The notes under the pieces are model-generated. The model searched no databases, was not told the DNA's origin, and worked only from the letters and a program-made list of their open reading frames with translations. Of a stretch of 64,000 nucleotides of DNA, positions 43,181 through 51,997 are shown in pieces; position 1 is the first letter of the stretch; every line of letters begins with the position of its first letter. A program made the position numbers and the translations under genes. The stretch is taken from positions 1-64,000 of the forward strand of contig NZ_SBHN01000005.1 of NCBI RefSeq assembly GCF_006980715.1, given 5' to 3'. The DNA comes from Telmatospirillum sp. J64-1. Lineage in GTDB: Bacteria; Pseudomonadota; Alphaproteobacteria; Rhodospirillales; Magnetospirillaceae.

Positions 43181-44203
43181 ATGCGTGCGACAGCTTATCA
43201 AACCCCCTCGCCCGTCGCGGGCGAAGCCTCCCTTCAGGATATCGACCTGCCCAAGCCGGAGCCGAAGGGCCGGGACCTGCTGGTGGAAATCCGCGCCGTC
43301 TCGGTGAATCCGGTCGATACCAAAGTCCGCAAGACGGCGACGCCGGAAGCGGGATCGTGGAAAGTCCTGGGATGGGACGCCGCCGGCATCGTGACCGCCA
43401 CCGGCCCCGAAGCGCGCCTGTTCAAGCCCGGCGACGCCGTCTTCTACGCCGGAGCCATCGACCGCCCCGGCACCAATGCGGAATATCATCTGGTCGACGA
43501 GCGGATCGTGGGGCCGAAGCCCGCCTCGCTGAACTGGGCCGAGGCTGCCGCCTTGCCGCTGACCGCCATCACCGCCTGGGAAACCCTGTTCGACCGCCTG
43601 GACATCCGGAATGCGGTCATTCCCGGAGCCGCCAAGGCGGTGCTGATCATCGGTGGCGGGGGCGGCGTCGGCTCCATCGCCATCCAGCTGGCCCGGAAAC
43701 TCTCGGACGTCACCGTCATCGCCACCGCTTCGCGTCCTGAAACCCAGGAATGGTGCAAGGCGCTGGGCGCCCATCATGTGATCGACCACGGCAAGCCGCT
43801 GGCGGCGCAGATCGAAGCACTCGGCCTCGGCGCCCCGGCCCATGTCTTCTCGACCACCCATACCGACATGCACCTGGCGGAGATCGCGAACTGCATCGCG
43901 CCCCAGGGACGCCTCGCCCTCATCGACGATCCGGCCAGCCTCGACATCTCGCTGCTGAAGCGCAAGAGCGTGTCGATTCACTGGGAGTTCATGTTCACCC
44001 GCTCCCTGTTCGGCACCGCCGATATCGAAGAACAGCACAAGCTTCTGGCGGAAGTCTCGCGCCTCGTCGACGACGGCACCTTGCGCACCACGCTCAGCGA
44101 CATCTTCGGCACGATCAACGCCAAGAACCTGATCCGCGCCCATGCCCTGATCGAAAGCGGCAAGGCCAAGGGCAAGATCGTGCTGGAAGGCTTCGAGGGC
44201 TAA
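43181..44203 (+). CDS. Zinc-type alcohol dehydrogenase-like quinone oxidoreductase (MDR family)
   Basis: The 340-residue protein shows the MDR fold: MRATAYQTPSPVAGEASLQ, VLGWDAAGIVTATGPEARLF, and the NAD(P) site IIGGGGGVGSIAIQLARKL. The zinc ligands of true alcohol dehydrogenases are not evident, as in the adh_fam_1/quinone oxidoreductase group. It likely reduces quinones or enals with NADPH. AAAGGACG precedes the ATG. Pairing with an HxlR gene suggests induction by electrophiles. Confidence 0.88.
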   Translation: MRATAYQTPSPVAGEASLQDIDLPKPEPKGRDLLVEIRAVSVNPVDTKVRKTATPEAGSWKVLGWDAAGIVTATGPEARLFKPGDAVFYAGAIDRPGTNAEYHLVDERIVGPKPASLNWAEAAALPLTAITAWETLFDRLDIRNAVIPGAAKAVLIIGGGGGVGSIAIQLARKLSDVTVIATASRPETQEWCKALGAHHVIDHGKPLAAQIEALGLGAPAHVFSTTHTDMHLAEIANCIAPQGRLALIDDPASLDISLLKRKSVSIHWEFMFTRSLFGTADIEEQHKLLAEVSRLVDDGTLRTTLSDIFGTINAKNLIRAHALIESGKAKGKIVLEGFEG

Positions 44204-44216
44204 TTCCCGCACCGTT

Positions 44217-44915
44217 TCAAACGTGCAGGAATCTCTCCTTCACCGTTGGATCGGCAGCCAGTTCCGCGCTGGTGCCGGTCCAGCGGACCCGCCCTTTCTC
44301 GATCACCACATGGCGGTCGGCGAAGGCCGTCAAGGCATCCACATTCTTGTCGATGACCAGGATGGCCTGGCGGTCGGCGCGCAAGGCCTTCAGGCAGGAC
44401 CAGATCTCTGCCCGCATCTGGGGAGACAGACCCTCGGTAGCCTCGTCGAGAATCAGCAGCTTGGGATTGGTCGCCAGGGCGCGCCCGATGGCCAGCATCT
44501 GCTGCTCGCCCCCTGAAAGCTGCGAGCCGAGATTGCCACGTCTTTCCTTCAGCCGGGGAAACAGCTCGTACACCTTGTCCAGCGTCCATTTTGGCGGACC
44601 GAAGCGGCTGGCCGAGGTGGCATACAGATTTTCCTCGACGGTCAGTGTGGGAAAGACCTGCCGTCCTTCCGGAACCAGTCCGATCCCGGCGCTGGCGATC
44701 TGATAGGGCTTGCGGCCCGAAATCACCACATCCTCGAAGCGCACGATGCCGTGGCGAGGCTTGAGCAGGCCCATGATGGTGCTGACCGTGGTGGTCTTGC
44801 CCATACCGTTGCGGCCCAGCAGAGTCACGGCCTCGCCCTGGCCGATCTCGAAGGAAATGTCGAACAGGACTTGGCTGTCGCCATAGGCGGCGGCGAGATT
44901 GGAAACAGAGAGCAT
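44217..44915 (-). CDS. livF: Branched-chain amino acid-type ABC transporter ATPase LivF
   Basis: The 232-residue ATPase has Walker A GRNGMGKTT, Q-loop region, signature LSGGEQQMLAIGRAL and Walker B LLILDEATEGL. The EATEGLSP string is typical of LivF. It overlaps livG by 1 base (TGATG) and is the last gene of the importer operon. Confidence 0.92.
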   Translation of the reverse strand: MLSVSNLAAAYGDSQVLFDISFEIGQGEAVTLLGRNGMGKTTTVSTIMGLLKPRHGIVRFEDVVISGRKPYQIASAGIGLVPEGRQVFPTLTVEENLYATSASRFGPPKWTLDKVYELFPRLKERRGNLGSQLSGGEQQMLAIGRALATNPKLLILDEATEGLSPQMRAEIWSCLKALRADRQAILVIDKNVDALTAFADRHVVIEKGRVRWTGTSAELAADPTVKERFLHV

Positions 44916-45670
44916 CAGGCGGCATCCTCGCCCAGATAGGCGGCGCGGACCTCGGGCGAGGCGCGGACGGCATCGGGCGTGTCGGTGGCGATCACGCGGC
45001 CATAGAGCAGGACCGTCACCCGGTCGGCCAGGGCGAAGACCGCATCCATGTCATGTTCGATCAGGAGGATGGTGTACTCCTGCTTCAAGCGCTTGAGGAT
45101 CTCGATCATGCGGGCCGATTCCTCGTTGCCCATCCCCGCCAAGGGCTCGTCCAGCAGCAGCAGGCGGGGCTGCGTCGCCAGGGCGATGGCGATTTCCAGT
45201 GCCCGCTTCTCACCATGGGAAAGCGCCCCGGCCAGGATGTCCATCCGCGCGCCCAGCCCGACCAGCGACAGCAGCTTGGCCGCTTCCTCGTTCAGCGCCT
45301 TTTCGGACGCGGCGATGCCGAAGAAGCGGAAGCTCGATCCCGACCGCCCCTGCACCGCCAGGGCCACATTCTCCAGGGCCGAAAAGCCGGGCAGGATCGA
45401 GGTGATCTGGAAGGTCCGGGCGATGCCCCGGCGCACCCGCTCGCGCATCGGCAGGGCGGTGACGTCCCGCCCCTCGAACAGGATCTGCCCGCCGTCCGGG
45501 TCGATCAGCCCCGAAACCTGATGCATCAGCGTCGTCTTGCCGGCACCGTTCGGGCCCAGGATGGCGTGCAATTCGCCTTCCGGGAAATCCAGCGTCACGT
45601 TGTCGGTGACCAGCAAGGCACCATAGCGCTTGGTCAGGCCATCCAGCCGCAGCAAGGGTGTGTCAGTCAT
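44915..45670 (-). CDS. livG: Branched-chain amino acid-type ABC transporter ATPase LivG
   Basis: The 251-residue ATPase has Walker A GPNGAGKTT, LSHGEKRALEIAIAL as signature (Ser-His-Gly variant typical of LivG/UrtD) and Walker B LLLLDEPLAGM. It overlaps livM by 8 bases. With LivF it powers the permease. Confidence 0.92.
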   Translation of the reverse strand: MTDTPLLRLDGLTKRYGALLVTDNVTLDFPEGELHAILGPNGAGKTTLMHQVSGLIDPDGGQILFEGRDVTALPMRERVRRGIARTFQITSILPGFSALENVALAVQGRSGSSFRFFGIAASEKALNEEAAKLLSLVGLGARMDILAGALSHGEKRALEIAIALATQPRLLLLDEPLAGMGNEESARMIEILKRLKQEYTILLIEHDMDAVFALADRVTVLLYGRVIATDTPDAVRASPEVRAAYLGEDAA

Positions 45671-46649
45671 TGTTCTTCTTCCCCGTCAGCAGGCCGAGGA
45701 TGCCCTGGCGCAGGAACAGGGCGACGAGGACCAGAAGCGGGCCGAGGATGATCTTCCAATGCTCGGTAAAACCGGCCAGTCCTTCCTCCAGCAGCAGCAA
45801 AGCCGCCGCGCCGATCACCGCGCCGTGCAGCGAGCCCAGCCCGCCCAGGATGACCATGATCAGCAATTCGCCCGAACGCTGCCAGGACATGTAGGCCGGG
45901 CTGACGAATTCCGCCTGGTTGGCGAGCAGGAAACCGGCGAGGCTGCACATCATCCCGGCGATCACATAGGCGGCGAGCTGGAAGCGGTAGGGGCTGAAGC
46001 CGATGGCTTCCATCCGCACCGGGTTCTCCTTGCTGCCCCGCAGCACCCGCCCGAAGCGCGAGACGACCATGGCCCGGCACAGCAGGTAGCAGCCCAGCAT
46101 CACGGCGAAGGTGACGTAGTAGAAGATCGTCCGGTTGCCCAGGATATCGCTGCCGAAGACCTGACTGCGGGTCCAGATGGTCAAGCCGTCATCGCCGCCA
46201 TAGGCCGACAGCGAGGTGGCGAAGAACATGATCATCTGGGCGAAGGCCAGGGTGATCATGATGAAATAGACGCCCTTGGTGCGCAGCGAGATGGCGCCCG
46301 TCACCAGGGCGAACAGGCTCGCTACGGCCAAAGTGATGGGAAGCTGGACATGGGCTTCCTCGATGCCGTGCGAGGCGAGGATGCCGACCGCATAGGCGCC
46401 GATGCCGATGAAGGCGGCATGGCCCAGGCTGACCATGCCGCCGAAGCCCAGGATCAGGTCCAGGGAAATGGCGGCGATGGCGAAGATCATGATCCGGATC
46501 AGGATCGACTGGAAGAAGGGATCGGCCCCAAAGGCCACCGCCAACGGCGCCAGGGCGAAGGCCAGGAACAGGACGGCGGGCAGCAGATTGCGCCGCAGGC
46601 CGAAGGGGCCCTTGGGCAAGGCGGCGGAGGGAATGACGGCTTCGTTCAT
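45663..46649 (-). CDS. livM: Branched-chain amino acid-type ABC transporter permease LivM
   Basis: The 328-residue membrane protein has about nine hydrophobic segments and the LivM stretch LILGFGGMVSLGHAAFIGIG. The ATG at 46649 has AAAGG 8 bases upstream; a GTG at 46667 overlapping the livH stop is an alternative. Confidence 0.9.
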   Translation of the reverse strand: MNEAVIPSAALPKGPFGLRRNLLPAVLFLAFALAPLAVAFGADPFFQSILIRIMIFAIAAISLDLILGFGGMVSLGHAAFIGIGAYAVGILASHGIEEAHVQLPITLAVASLFALVTGAISLRTKGVYFIMITLAFAQMIMFFATSLSAYGGDDGLTIWTRSQVFGSDILGNRTIFYYVTFAVMLGCYLLCRAMVVSRFGRVLRGSKENPVRMEAIGFSPYRFQLAAYVIAGMMCSLAGFLLANQAEFVSPAYMSWQRSGELLIMVILGGLGSLHGAVIGAAALLLLEEGLAGFTEHWKIILGPLLVLVALFLRQGILGLLTGKKNND

Positions 46650-46663
46650 GCTTGCGGCCTTTC

Positions 46664-47602
46664 TCACCGCCGCGCCGGGAACAGGCCGGCGGGCCGGAAG
46701 AACAGGACGGCCGCCATCAGGATATAGATCAGCATCGGCGCGATGGCCCGGCCCGTCTGGCTGGCCGTGGCGGCGGGCATGAACAGGCGCAGCAGGTCGC
46801 CGAAGAAGGACCGCCCCAGCGTGTCCACCAGTCCGATCAGCAGCGCGGCGATGAAGGCGCCCCGGATCGAGCCGATGCCGCCGATGACGATCACCACCAT
46901 GGCCAGGATCAGCAGGTTGTCGCCCATGCCCGGCTCCACCGACAGGATGGGCGCGACCATGATCCCGGCGAAACCGGCCAGCATGGCGCCGAAGCCGAAG
47001 ACAATCATGAACAGCCGCCCGATATTGACCCCCAGCGCCGAGACCATGCGCGGATTGCTCGCCCCCGCCCGCACCAGCATGCCGACGCGGGTATGATTGA
47101 CCCCGAAATACAGCAGCAGGGCCACGGCCAGGCCCGCGCCGATGATGACCAGGCGATAGACGGGATAGAGGACGCCATCCATCAGCACCACATTGCCCGA
47201 CAGCATCTCGGGCACCGGCACGCCCAGCGGCGCCGCGCCCCAGATCAGCTTGACCGCCTCGTTCAGGAACAGGATGACGCCGAAGGTCGCCAGCACCTGC
47301 GAGAGATGATCCCGCTCGTAGAGATGCCTGAAGACCAGGACCTCCAGGATGATGCCGACCACCAGCGCCGTCGGCAGGGCCAGCAGCAGGCCCCAGAGGA
47401 AATTGCCGGTCAAGGCGGTGAAGGTCGCCGCCAGATAGGCGCCGATCATGTATTGGACGCCATGGGCCAGATTGACGAAATCCATGACCCCGAACACCAG
47501 GGTCAGGCCCGCCGCAATCAAGAACAGCAGGATTCCGAATTGCAGCCCGTTCAAGGTCTGAACCACCAACAGCGTGGTCGACATCCGCGCGTTTCCCTTC
47601 AC
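46664..47602 (-). CDS. livH: Branched-chain amino acid-type ABC transporter permease LivH
   Basis: The 312-residue membrane protein starts with LVVQTLNGLQFGILLFLIAAGL and has GVMDFVNLAHGVQYMIGAY, the LivH permease signature. The start could also be at MSTTLLV six codons later. About 166 bases, including a REP-like repeat, separate it from the binding-protein gene. Confidence 0.9.
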   Translation of the reverse strand: MKGNARMSTTLLVVQTLNGLQFGILLFLIAAGLTLVFGVMDFVNLAHGVQYMIGAYLAATFTALTGNFLWGLLLALPTALVVGIILEVLVFRHLYERDHLSQVLATFGVILFLNEAVKLIWGAAPLGVPVPEMLSGNVVLMDGVLYPVYRLVIIGAGLAVALLLYFGVNHTRVGMLVRAGASNPRMVSALGVNIGRLFMIVFGFGAMLAGFAGIMVAPILSVEPGMGDNLLILAMVVIVIGGIGSIRGAFIAALLIGLVDTLGRSFFGDLLRLFMPAATASQTGRAIAPMLIYILMAAVLFFRPAGLFPARR

Positions 47603-47637
47603 CTGAACCTTAAAAAGCCGGAACGCTTTGGGCCCGC

Positions 47638-47740
47638 CCCACCCTTCGAGACGCCACTGCGTGGCTCCTCAGGGTGAGGCTATTCCAAATGCTCTGCCCT
47701 CATCCTGAGGAGGCCCGAAGGGCCGTCTCGAAGGATGGGC
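47638..47740. repeat. REP-like inverted repeat between binding protein and livH genes
   Basis: CCCTTCGAGACGCC..GGCTCCTCAGGGTGAGG pairs with CCTCATCCTGAGGAGGCC..GGCCGTCTCGAAGGATGGG. A related element with the same TTCGAGAC and CTCCTCAG cores lies at 59956-60069. In this position it can form a strong stem in the mRNA and may lower expression of the ABC genes relative to the binding protein. Confidence 0.85.
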
Positions 47741-47768
47741 AAACGCTCCGACATCCTTTGTGGAAAGA

Positions 47769-48950
47769 TCAGCTCCCCAGACGGCACTGCCCGGCATAAT
47801 CATCGGCGTAATCGTCGAAGATCTTCTCGACGATCTCGGTCTGGTACTTGCCGTCCTCACGCTTGGCGGCCTTGACCAGATAGAAGTCCTGGATGGGATA
47901 GCCGTTGTGGTTGAACGTGAACTCGCCGCGCAGCGAGGGGAAATCGGCCTTCATCAGGGCGGCGCGGACGGCGTCCTTGTCGGACAGGTCGCCGCCGACA
48001 CCGCGCACGGCGCTGTCGAGAAGCTGGGCGGCGTCGAAGGCCTGCATGGCATAGGTGCCGGGCACATTGTCGAACGCGGCTTCATAGGCCGCGACGAAGG
48101 CCTTGGACTGTTCGTTGTCGAAATCCGGCGCCCAATTGGCGCCGCCGAAGAAGCCGACGGCATCGTCGCGCTGCGCCGGCAGGGTCGTTTCATCGACGGT
48201 GAAGGCGGAGAGGAACTTCACCTTGTCGGCCAGACCGGCCTGGCGGAACTGCTTGGTCAGGTTGACGCCCATGCCGCCGGGCATGAAGGTGAACAAGGCA
48301 TCGGGCTGAAGGGCGGCGATCCGCGCCAGTTCGGCCGAGAAATCGAGCTGGCCCAGCGAGGTGTAGATCTCGTCCACGATCTCGCCTTCGTAGTGGCGCT
48401 TGAAGCCGGCCACGGAATCCTTGCCCGCCTGGTAGTTCGGCACCATCAGGACCACGCGCTTCAGGCCTTCGTTCTGCGCGTGCTTGCCCAGTACGCCGTG
48501 CATCTGGTCGTTCTGGTAGGAGGTGACGAAGTAATAGGGGCTGCAATCCCTGCCGGCGAAATTCGAGGTGCCGGAATTGGGGCTGATGAAGAAGGTCTCG
48601 GACTGGACCACCGGCTTGAACATGGCGACGGCGATGTTCGAGAAGACCGGGCCGACGACGAAATCGACCTTGTCGCGCTCGATCAGGCCGCGCACACGGT
48701 TGACCGCCACGTCGGGCTTCTGCTCGTCATCGACGACGATCACTTCCGCTTCGATGCCGCCGATCTTGCCGCCATTCTGCTGCACCGACAGCAGGAAGCC
48801 GTCGCGGATCTGCTGGCCCAGCACCGCCGACGGCCCCGTCAGAGTGGTCACCAGACCGATCTTCACCTTCTCCGCCGGTGCCGCCTGCGCCACGCCCCCC
48901 AGCGCCGCGAACGCGACCGCCGACAGCAGAACCTTCTTCAATCCCCTCAT
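47769..48950 (-). CDS. Periplasmic substrate-binding protein of the Liv-type ABC importer
   Basis: The 393-residue protein has a signal peptide (MRGLKKVLLSAVAFAALGGVAQA) and a type I periplasmic-binding fold: KIGLVTTLTGPSAVLGQQIR, VDFVVGPVFSNIAVAMFKPV, FISPNSGTSNFAGRDCSPYY. GAGGAGAGAGAG precedes the ATG at 48950, so the longer frame to 49058 is rejected. Ligand unknown; relatives bind branched-chain amino acids, amides or aromatic acids. Confidence 0.9.
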   Translation of the reverse strand: MRGLKKVLLSAVAFAALGGVAQAAPAEKVKIGLVTTLTGPSAVLGQQIRDGFLLSVQQNGGKIGGIEAEVIVVDDEQKPDVAVNRVRGLIERDKVDFVVGPVFSNIAVAMFKPVVQSETFFISPNSGTSNFAGRDCSPYYFVTSYQNDQMHGVLGKHAQNEGLKRVVLMVPNYQAGKDSVAGFKRHYEGEIVDEIYTSLGQLDFSAELARIAALQPDALFTFMPGGMGVNLTKQFRQAGLADKVKFLSAFTVDETTLPAQRDDAVGFFGGANWAPDFDNEQSKAFVAAYEAAFDNVPGTYAMQAFDAAQLLDSAVRGVGGDLSDKDAVRAALMKADFPSLRGEFTFNHNGYPIQDFYLVKAAKREDGKYQTEIVEKIFDDYADDYAGQCRLGS

Positions 48951-49140
48951 CTCTCTCTCCTCATCTCCTTCCCGCCTGCCGGAAGATGAACCAGCAGCGG
49001 CCGCACAGCCTTGCAGAAGCAGCGGCAGGAGGCAACAGAGGAGAAGCCCGCAAAGCAATCATTGCCGATTCCGCTTGTATTTCAGGCAGGGCCGAAATAT
49101 TAGATAAACTTAATAAAAGTCCAGGAACGGTAGAAAGCCC

Positions 49141-49566
49141 ATGGAAAACTTCACTCCCCTTTCCGCCGCCATCGGCGGCTTGTTGATCGGCCTGTCTGCG
49201 GCCCTGTTGTGGATCGGCAACGGCCGCATCGCCGGGATCAGCGGCATTCTGGGCGGCCTCGTTTCGGCCCGGCCGGGCAACACCGCCTGGCGCGCCGCCT
49301 TTCTCGCGGGAATGATCGCAGCCCCCTTGCTCTACGGCCTGCTGGGCGGAACGATCCCCACGCCCACCGTCGCCGCCACGCCGGGCATGGTCGTCGCCGC
49401 CGGGCTGCTGGTCGGCTTCGGCACCCGGCTGGGCAGCGGATGCACCAGCGGCCATGCCGTCTGCGGCCTCGCCCGGCTGTCGCGCCGGTCCCTGGCCGCC
49501 ACCGCCCTGTTCATGGCGACGGCCATCCTTACCGTCTTCGTCACCCGTCACCTGCTGGGAGCCTGA
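49141..49566 (+). CDS. YeeE/YedE-family membrane protein, first of a pair
   Basis: The 141-residue protein has about four transmembrane helices and the family motif FGTRLGSGCTSGHAVCGLARL with conserved Cys residues. Half-length YeeE/YedE pairs (PmpA/PmpB type) are linked to transport of sulfur compounds, often next to sulfide-responsive regulators. The second half-protein follows 3 bases downstream. It is divergent from the binding-protein gene. Confidence 0.85.
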   Translation: MENFTPLSAAIGGLLIGLSAALLWIGNGRIAGISGILGGLVSARPGNTAWRAAFLAGMIAAPLLYGLLGGTIPTPTVAATPGMVVAAGLLVGFGTRLGSGCTSGHAVCGLARLSRRSLAATALFMATAILTVFVTRHLLGA

Positions 49567-49569
49567 ACC

Positions 49570-50004
49570 ATGGCCGCCCTTCTCCTCGCCCTGCTGTCCG
49601 GCCTGCTCTTCGGCCTGGGCCTGACGGTTTCGTCCATGATCGATCCCGAAAAGGTGCTGGGCTTTCTCGACTTGGCGGGGAACTGGGACCCCAGCCTCGC
49701 CTTCGTCATGGCCACGGCCATTCCCGTGGCGGCCCTGGGCTTCGTGCTGGGGCGGAAACGCCGCGCGCCGCTTGCCGTCCCGGACTTCCAGGAACCGGGA
49801 ATGAACCGGATCGACCGCCCGCTGGTGCTGGGCGCCATCCTGTTCGGCCTGGGCTGGGGGCTGGTCGGCTTCTGCCCCGGCCCGGCCCTGACGGCGTTGG
49901 GGCTGGGCCTTGCCGAGGCCTGGATCTTCGCCGGTTCCATGCTGGTGGGAATGGTCGGCTATGAAGTGGTGAAGATCTTCCTCCGCCGCGTCCCGGCGGC
50001 CTGA
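49570..50004 (+). CDS. YeeE/YedE-family (DUF6691) membrane protein, second of the pair
   Basis: The 144-residue protein has GLGLTVSSMIDPEKVLGFLD near the start and LGWGLVGFCPGPALTALGLG in the second half, the PmpB-like pattern with a conserved Cys. It should form a heteromeric channel with the preceding protein for thiosulfate- or sulfide-type species. Substrate is inferred from the family only. Confidence 0.85.
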   Translation: MAALLLALLSGLLFGLGLTVSSMIDPEKVLGFLDLAGNWDPSLAFVMATAIPVAALGFVLGRKRRAPLAVPDFQEPGMNRIDRPLVLGAILFGLGWGLVGFCPGPALTALGLGLAEAWIFAGSMLVGMVGYEVVKIFLRRVPAA

Positions 50005-50105
50005 TCCTCCCCCTTCCGCGAGGGACGTCTTACAGTGGGGCGCACTCGGGTGCATATTTGCGGCACCACATCTTCCGAATACAGGGGCTGCGAGGGGGAG
50101 GAACA

Positions 50106-51896
50106 TTGACATTCGCGCAAGGGGCGATTCTCGCCATCCTGTTCGGGGCCATGGCGCTGTTCATCTGGGGGCGCTGGCGCCATGACCTCGTTGCCATGAT
50201 GGCCCTGCTGGCCGGCGTGGCCGTCGGGCAGGTTCCGGTGGAGACAGCCTTTTCCGGCTTCGGCCATCCCGCCGTCATCACCGTCGCCTCCGTGCTGGTG
50301 TTGAGCAAGGGCCTGTTCAATTCCGGCGCCATCGACATCCTAGCGCGCCACGCCTTGCCCGCGAAGGCGGGGCCGACCATGCTGATCCTGAGCATGTCGG
50401 GGCTGGCGGCCTTCCTGTCGGCCTTCATGAATAATGTCGGCGCACTGGCGCTGATGATGCCGGTGGTGATCCAGGCCGCGCAGAAGAACAACATTCATGC
50501 CGGTCTGCTGCTGATGCCGGTTTCCTTCGGCTCGATCCTGGGCGGCATGACGACGCTGATCGGCACACCGCCCAACATCATCATCTCGGGCTTCCGCGAC
50601 CAAGCCGGAAAGGCGCCCTTCGCCATGTTCGACTTCGCCCCCGTGGGGCTGAGCGTGGTCGTCGCCGGGATCGCCTTCATCACCCTGATCGGCTGGCGGC
50701 TGCTGCCCAAGCCGAGGCAGCAAAGCAAGACCGACAACGAATTGTTCGACGTCGGCAACTACTTCACCGAGATCTACATCCCCGACGGTACCCTGGTCGG
50801 GCGGACGCTGGCGGCTTTCGAGAAGGAACTCGCGGAGGTGGGCGGGCAGATCATCGGGCTGGTGCGCGACGACGAACGCTTCCTGGCGCCCAGCCGCTGG
50901 CGCCGCATCAAGGCCGACGACATCCTGGTGGTCGAGGCCGAACCCCAGGCCCTGACCGATTTCATCACCGCCTACGGCCTTAAGCTGGTCGACGACCGCA
51001 AGATGAGCGAGGAAGCGCTGGAAGCCGCCGATATCGAGATGATGGAAGTGGCGGTGCGGCCGGGCAGCCCGCTGGACCAGCGCAGCGTCAAGGATATCCA
51101 GCTTCGCTCGCGCTTCGGCGTCAATCTGCTGGGCCTATCCCGACAGGGCCGCCGCCTGCCCTGGAACAGGTTGCGAGACCAGCGTCTGAAGGCGGGCGAC
51201 GTCCTGCTGCTGCAAGGCCGCGGCGACCGGCTGGCCGACGTCATCGCCCAGTTCAATTGCGTTCCCCTGGTCCAGCGCGGCCTGAAATTCCCCCGGCGCC
51301 GCGAGACCATTCTCGCCGTCGCCATCATGGGGGCCGCCATCGCCCTGACCACCCTGGCCGGTATTCCGGCCCAGATCGTTTTCGCCGCCGCCGCCGTGCT
51401 GTTCGTGATCACGCGGCTGGTGCCGTTGCGCAATCTCTACGATTCCATCGACTGGTCGGTGATCGTCCTGCTGGGCGCCATGATCCCCCTGGCCACGGCC
51501 ATGGAGGAAACCGGCACGGCGGCGATGATCGCCAACACCGTCATCAACAACCTGTCGGGCGGCTCGCCGGTGATTGCCCTGGCCCTGATCCTGATCGTCA
51601 CCATGACGCTGTCGGATTTCATGAACAATGCCGCCACAGCCGCCGTCATGGCACCCATCGCCGTCGTGTCGGCCCATCATTTCGGCAGCAGTCCCGACGC
51701 CTTCCTGATGGCCGTGGCGATCGGCGCCTCCTGCGCCTTCCTCACGCCCATCGGCCACCAGAACAACACCCTGATCCTCGGGCCCGGCGGATATCGCTTC
51801 GGCGATTACTGGCGCATGGGGCTGCCGCTGGAAATCGTCGTCATCGCGGTCAGCCTGCCGGCCTTGCTGTTTTTCTGGCCGCTGACGGGGGGATAA
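50106..51896 (+). CDS. SLC13-type permease with two TrkA-C (RCK_C) domains
   Basis: The 596-residue protein has about 11 hydrophobic segments in two halves (FMNNVGALALMMPVVIQAA; later LSDFMNNAATAAVMAPIAVV), the repeated NN motifs of the DASS/CitMHS fold. Between them, at about 205-380, lie two TrkA-C-like domains (YIPDGTLVGRTLAAFEKELA; VRPGSPLDQRSVKDIQLRSR). It likely imports sulfate or a dicarboxylate. The start is a TTG at 50106 because GAGGGGGAGGAA precedes it; no ATG fits. Confidence 0.85.
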   Translation: MTFAQGAILAILFGAMALFIWGRWRHDLVAMMALLAGVAVGQVPVETAFSGFGHPAVITVASVLVLSKGLFNSGAIDILARHALPAKAGPTMLILSMSGLAAFLSAFMNNVGALALMMPVVIQAAQKNNIHAGLLLMPVSFGSILGGMTTLIGTPPNIIISGFRDQAGKAPFAMFDFAPVGLSVVVAGIAFITLIGWRLLPKPRQQSKTDNELFDVGNYFTEIYIPDGTLVGRTLAAFEKELAEVGGQIIGLVRDDERFLAPSRWRRIKADDILVVEAEPQALTDFITAYGLKLVDDRKMSEEALEAADIEMMEVAVRPGSPLDQRSVKDIQLRSRFGVNLLGLSRQGRRLPWNRLRDQRLKAGDVLLLQGRGDRLADVIAQFNCVPLVQRGLKFPRRRETILAVAIMGAAIALTTLAGIPAQIVFAAAAVLFVITRLVPLRNLYDSIDWSVIVLLGAMIPLATAMEETGTAAMIANTVINNLSGGSPVIALALILIVTMTLSDFMNNAATAAVMAPIAVVSAHHFGSSPDAFLMAVAIGASCAFLTPIGHQNNTLILGPGGYRFGDYWRMGLPLEIVVIAVSLPALLFFWPLTGG

Positions 51897-51997
51897 GGAC
51901 GGCCCTTCTTCCTGGGGGCGAAAGTCGTTTTAAGACAAAGGAAAACCGGTCTAATATCCGCCCCCGTCCGCCTACCCCGAAAGAGCAGGCCTTCCTG

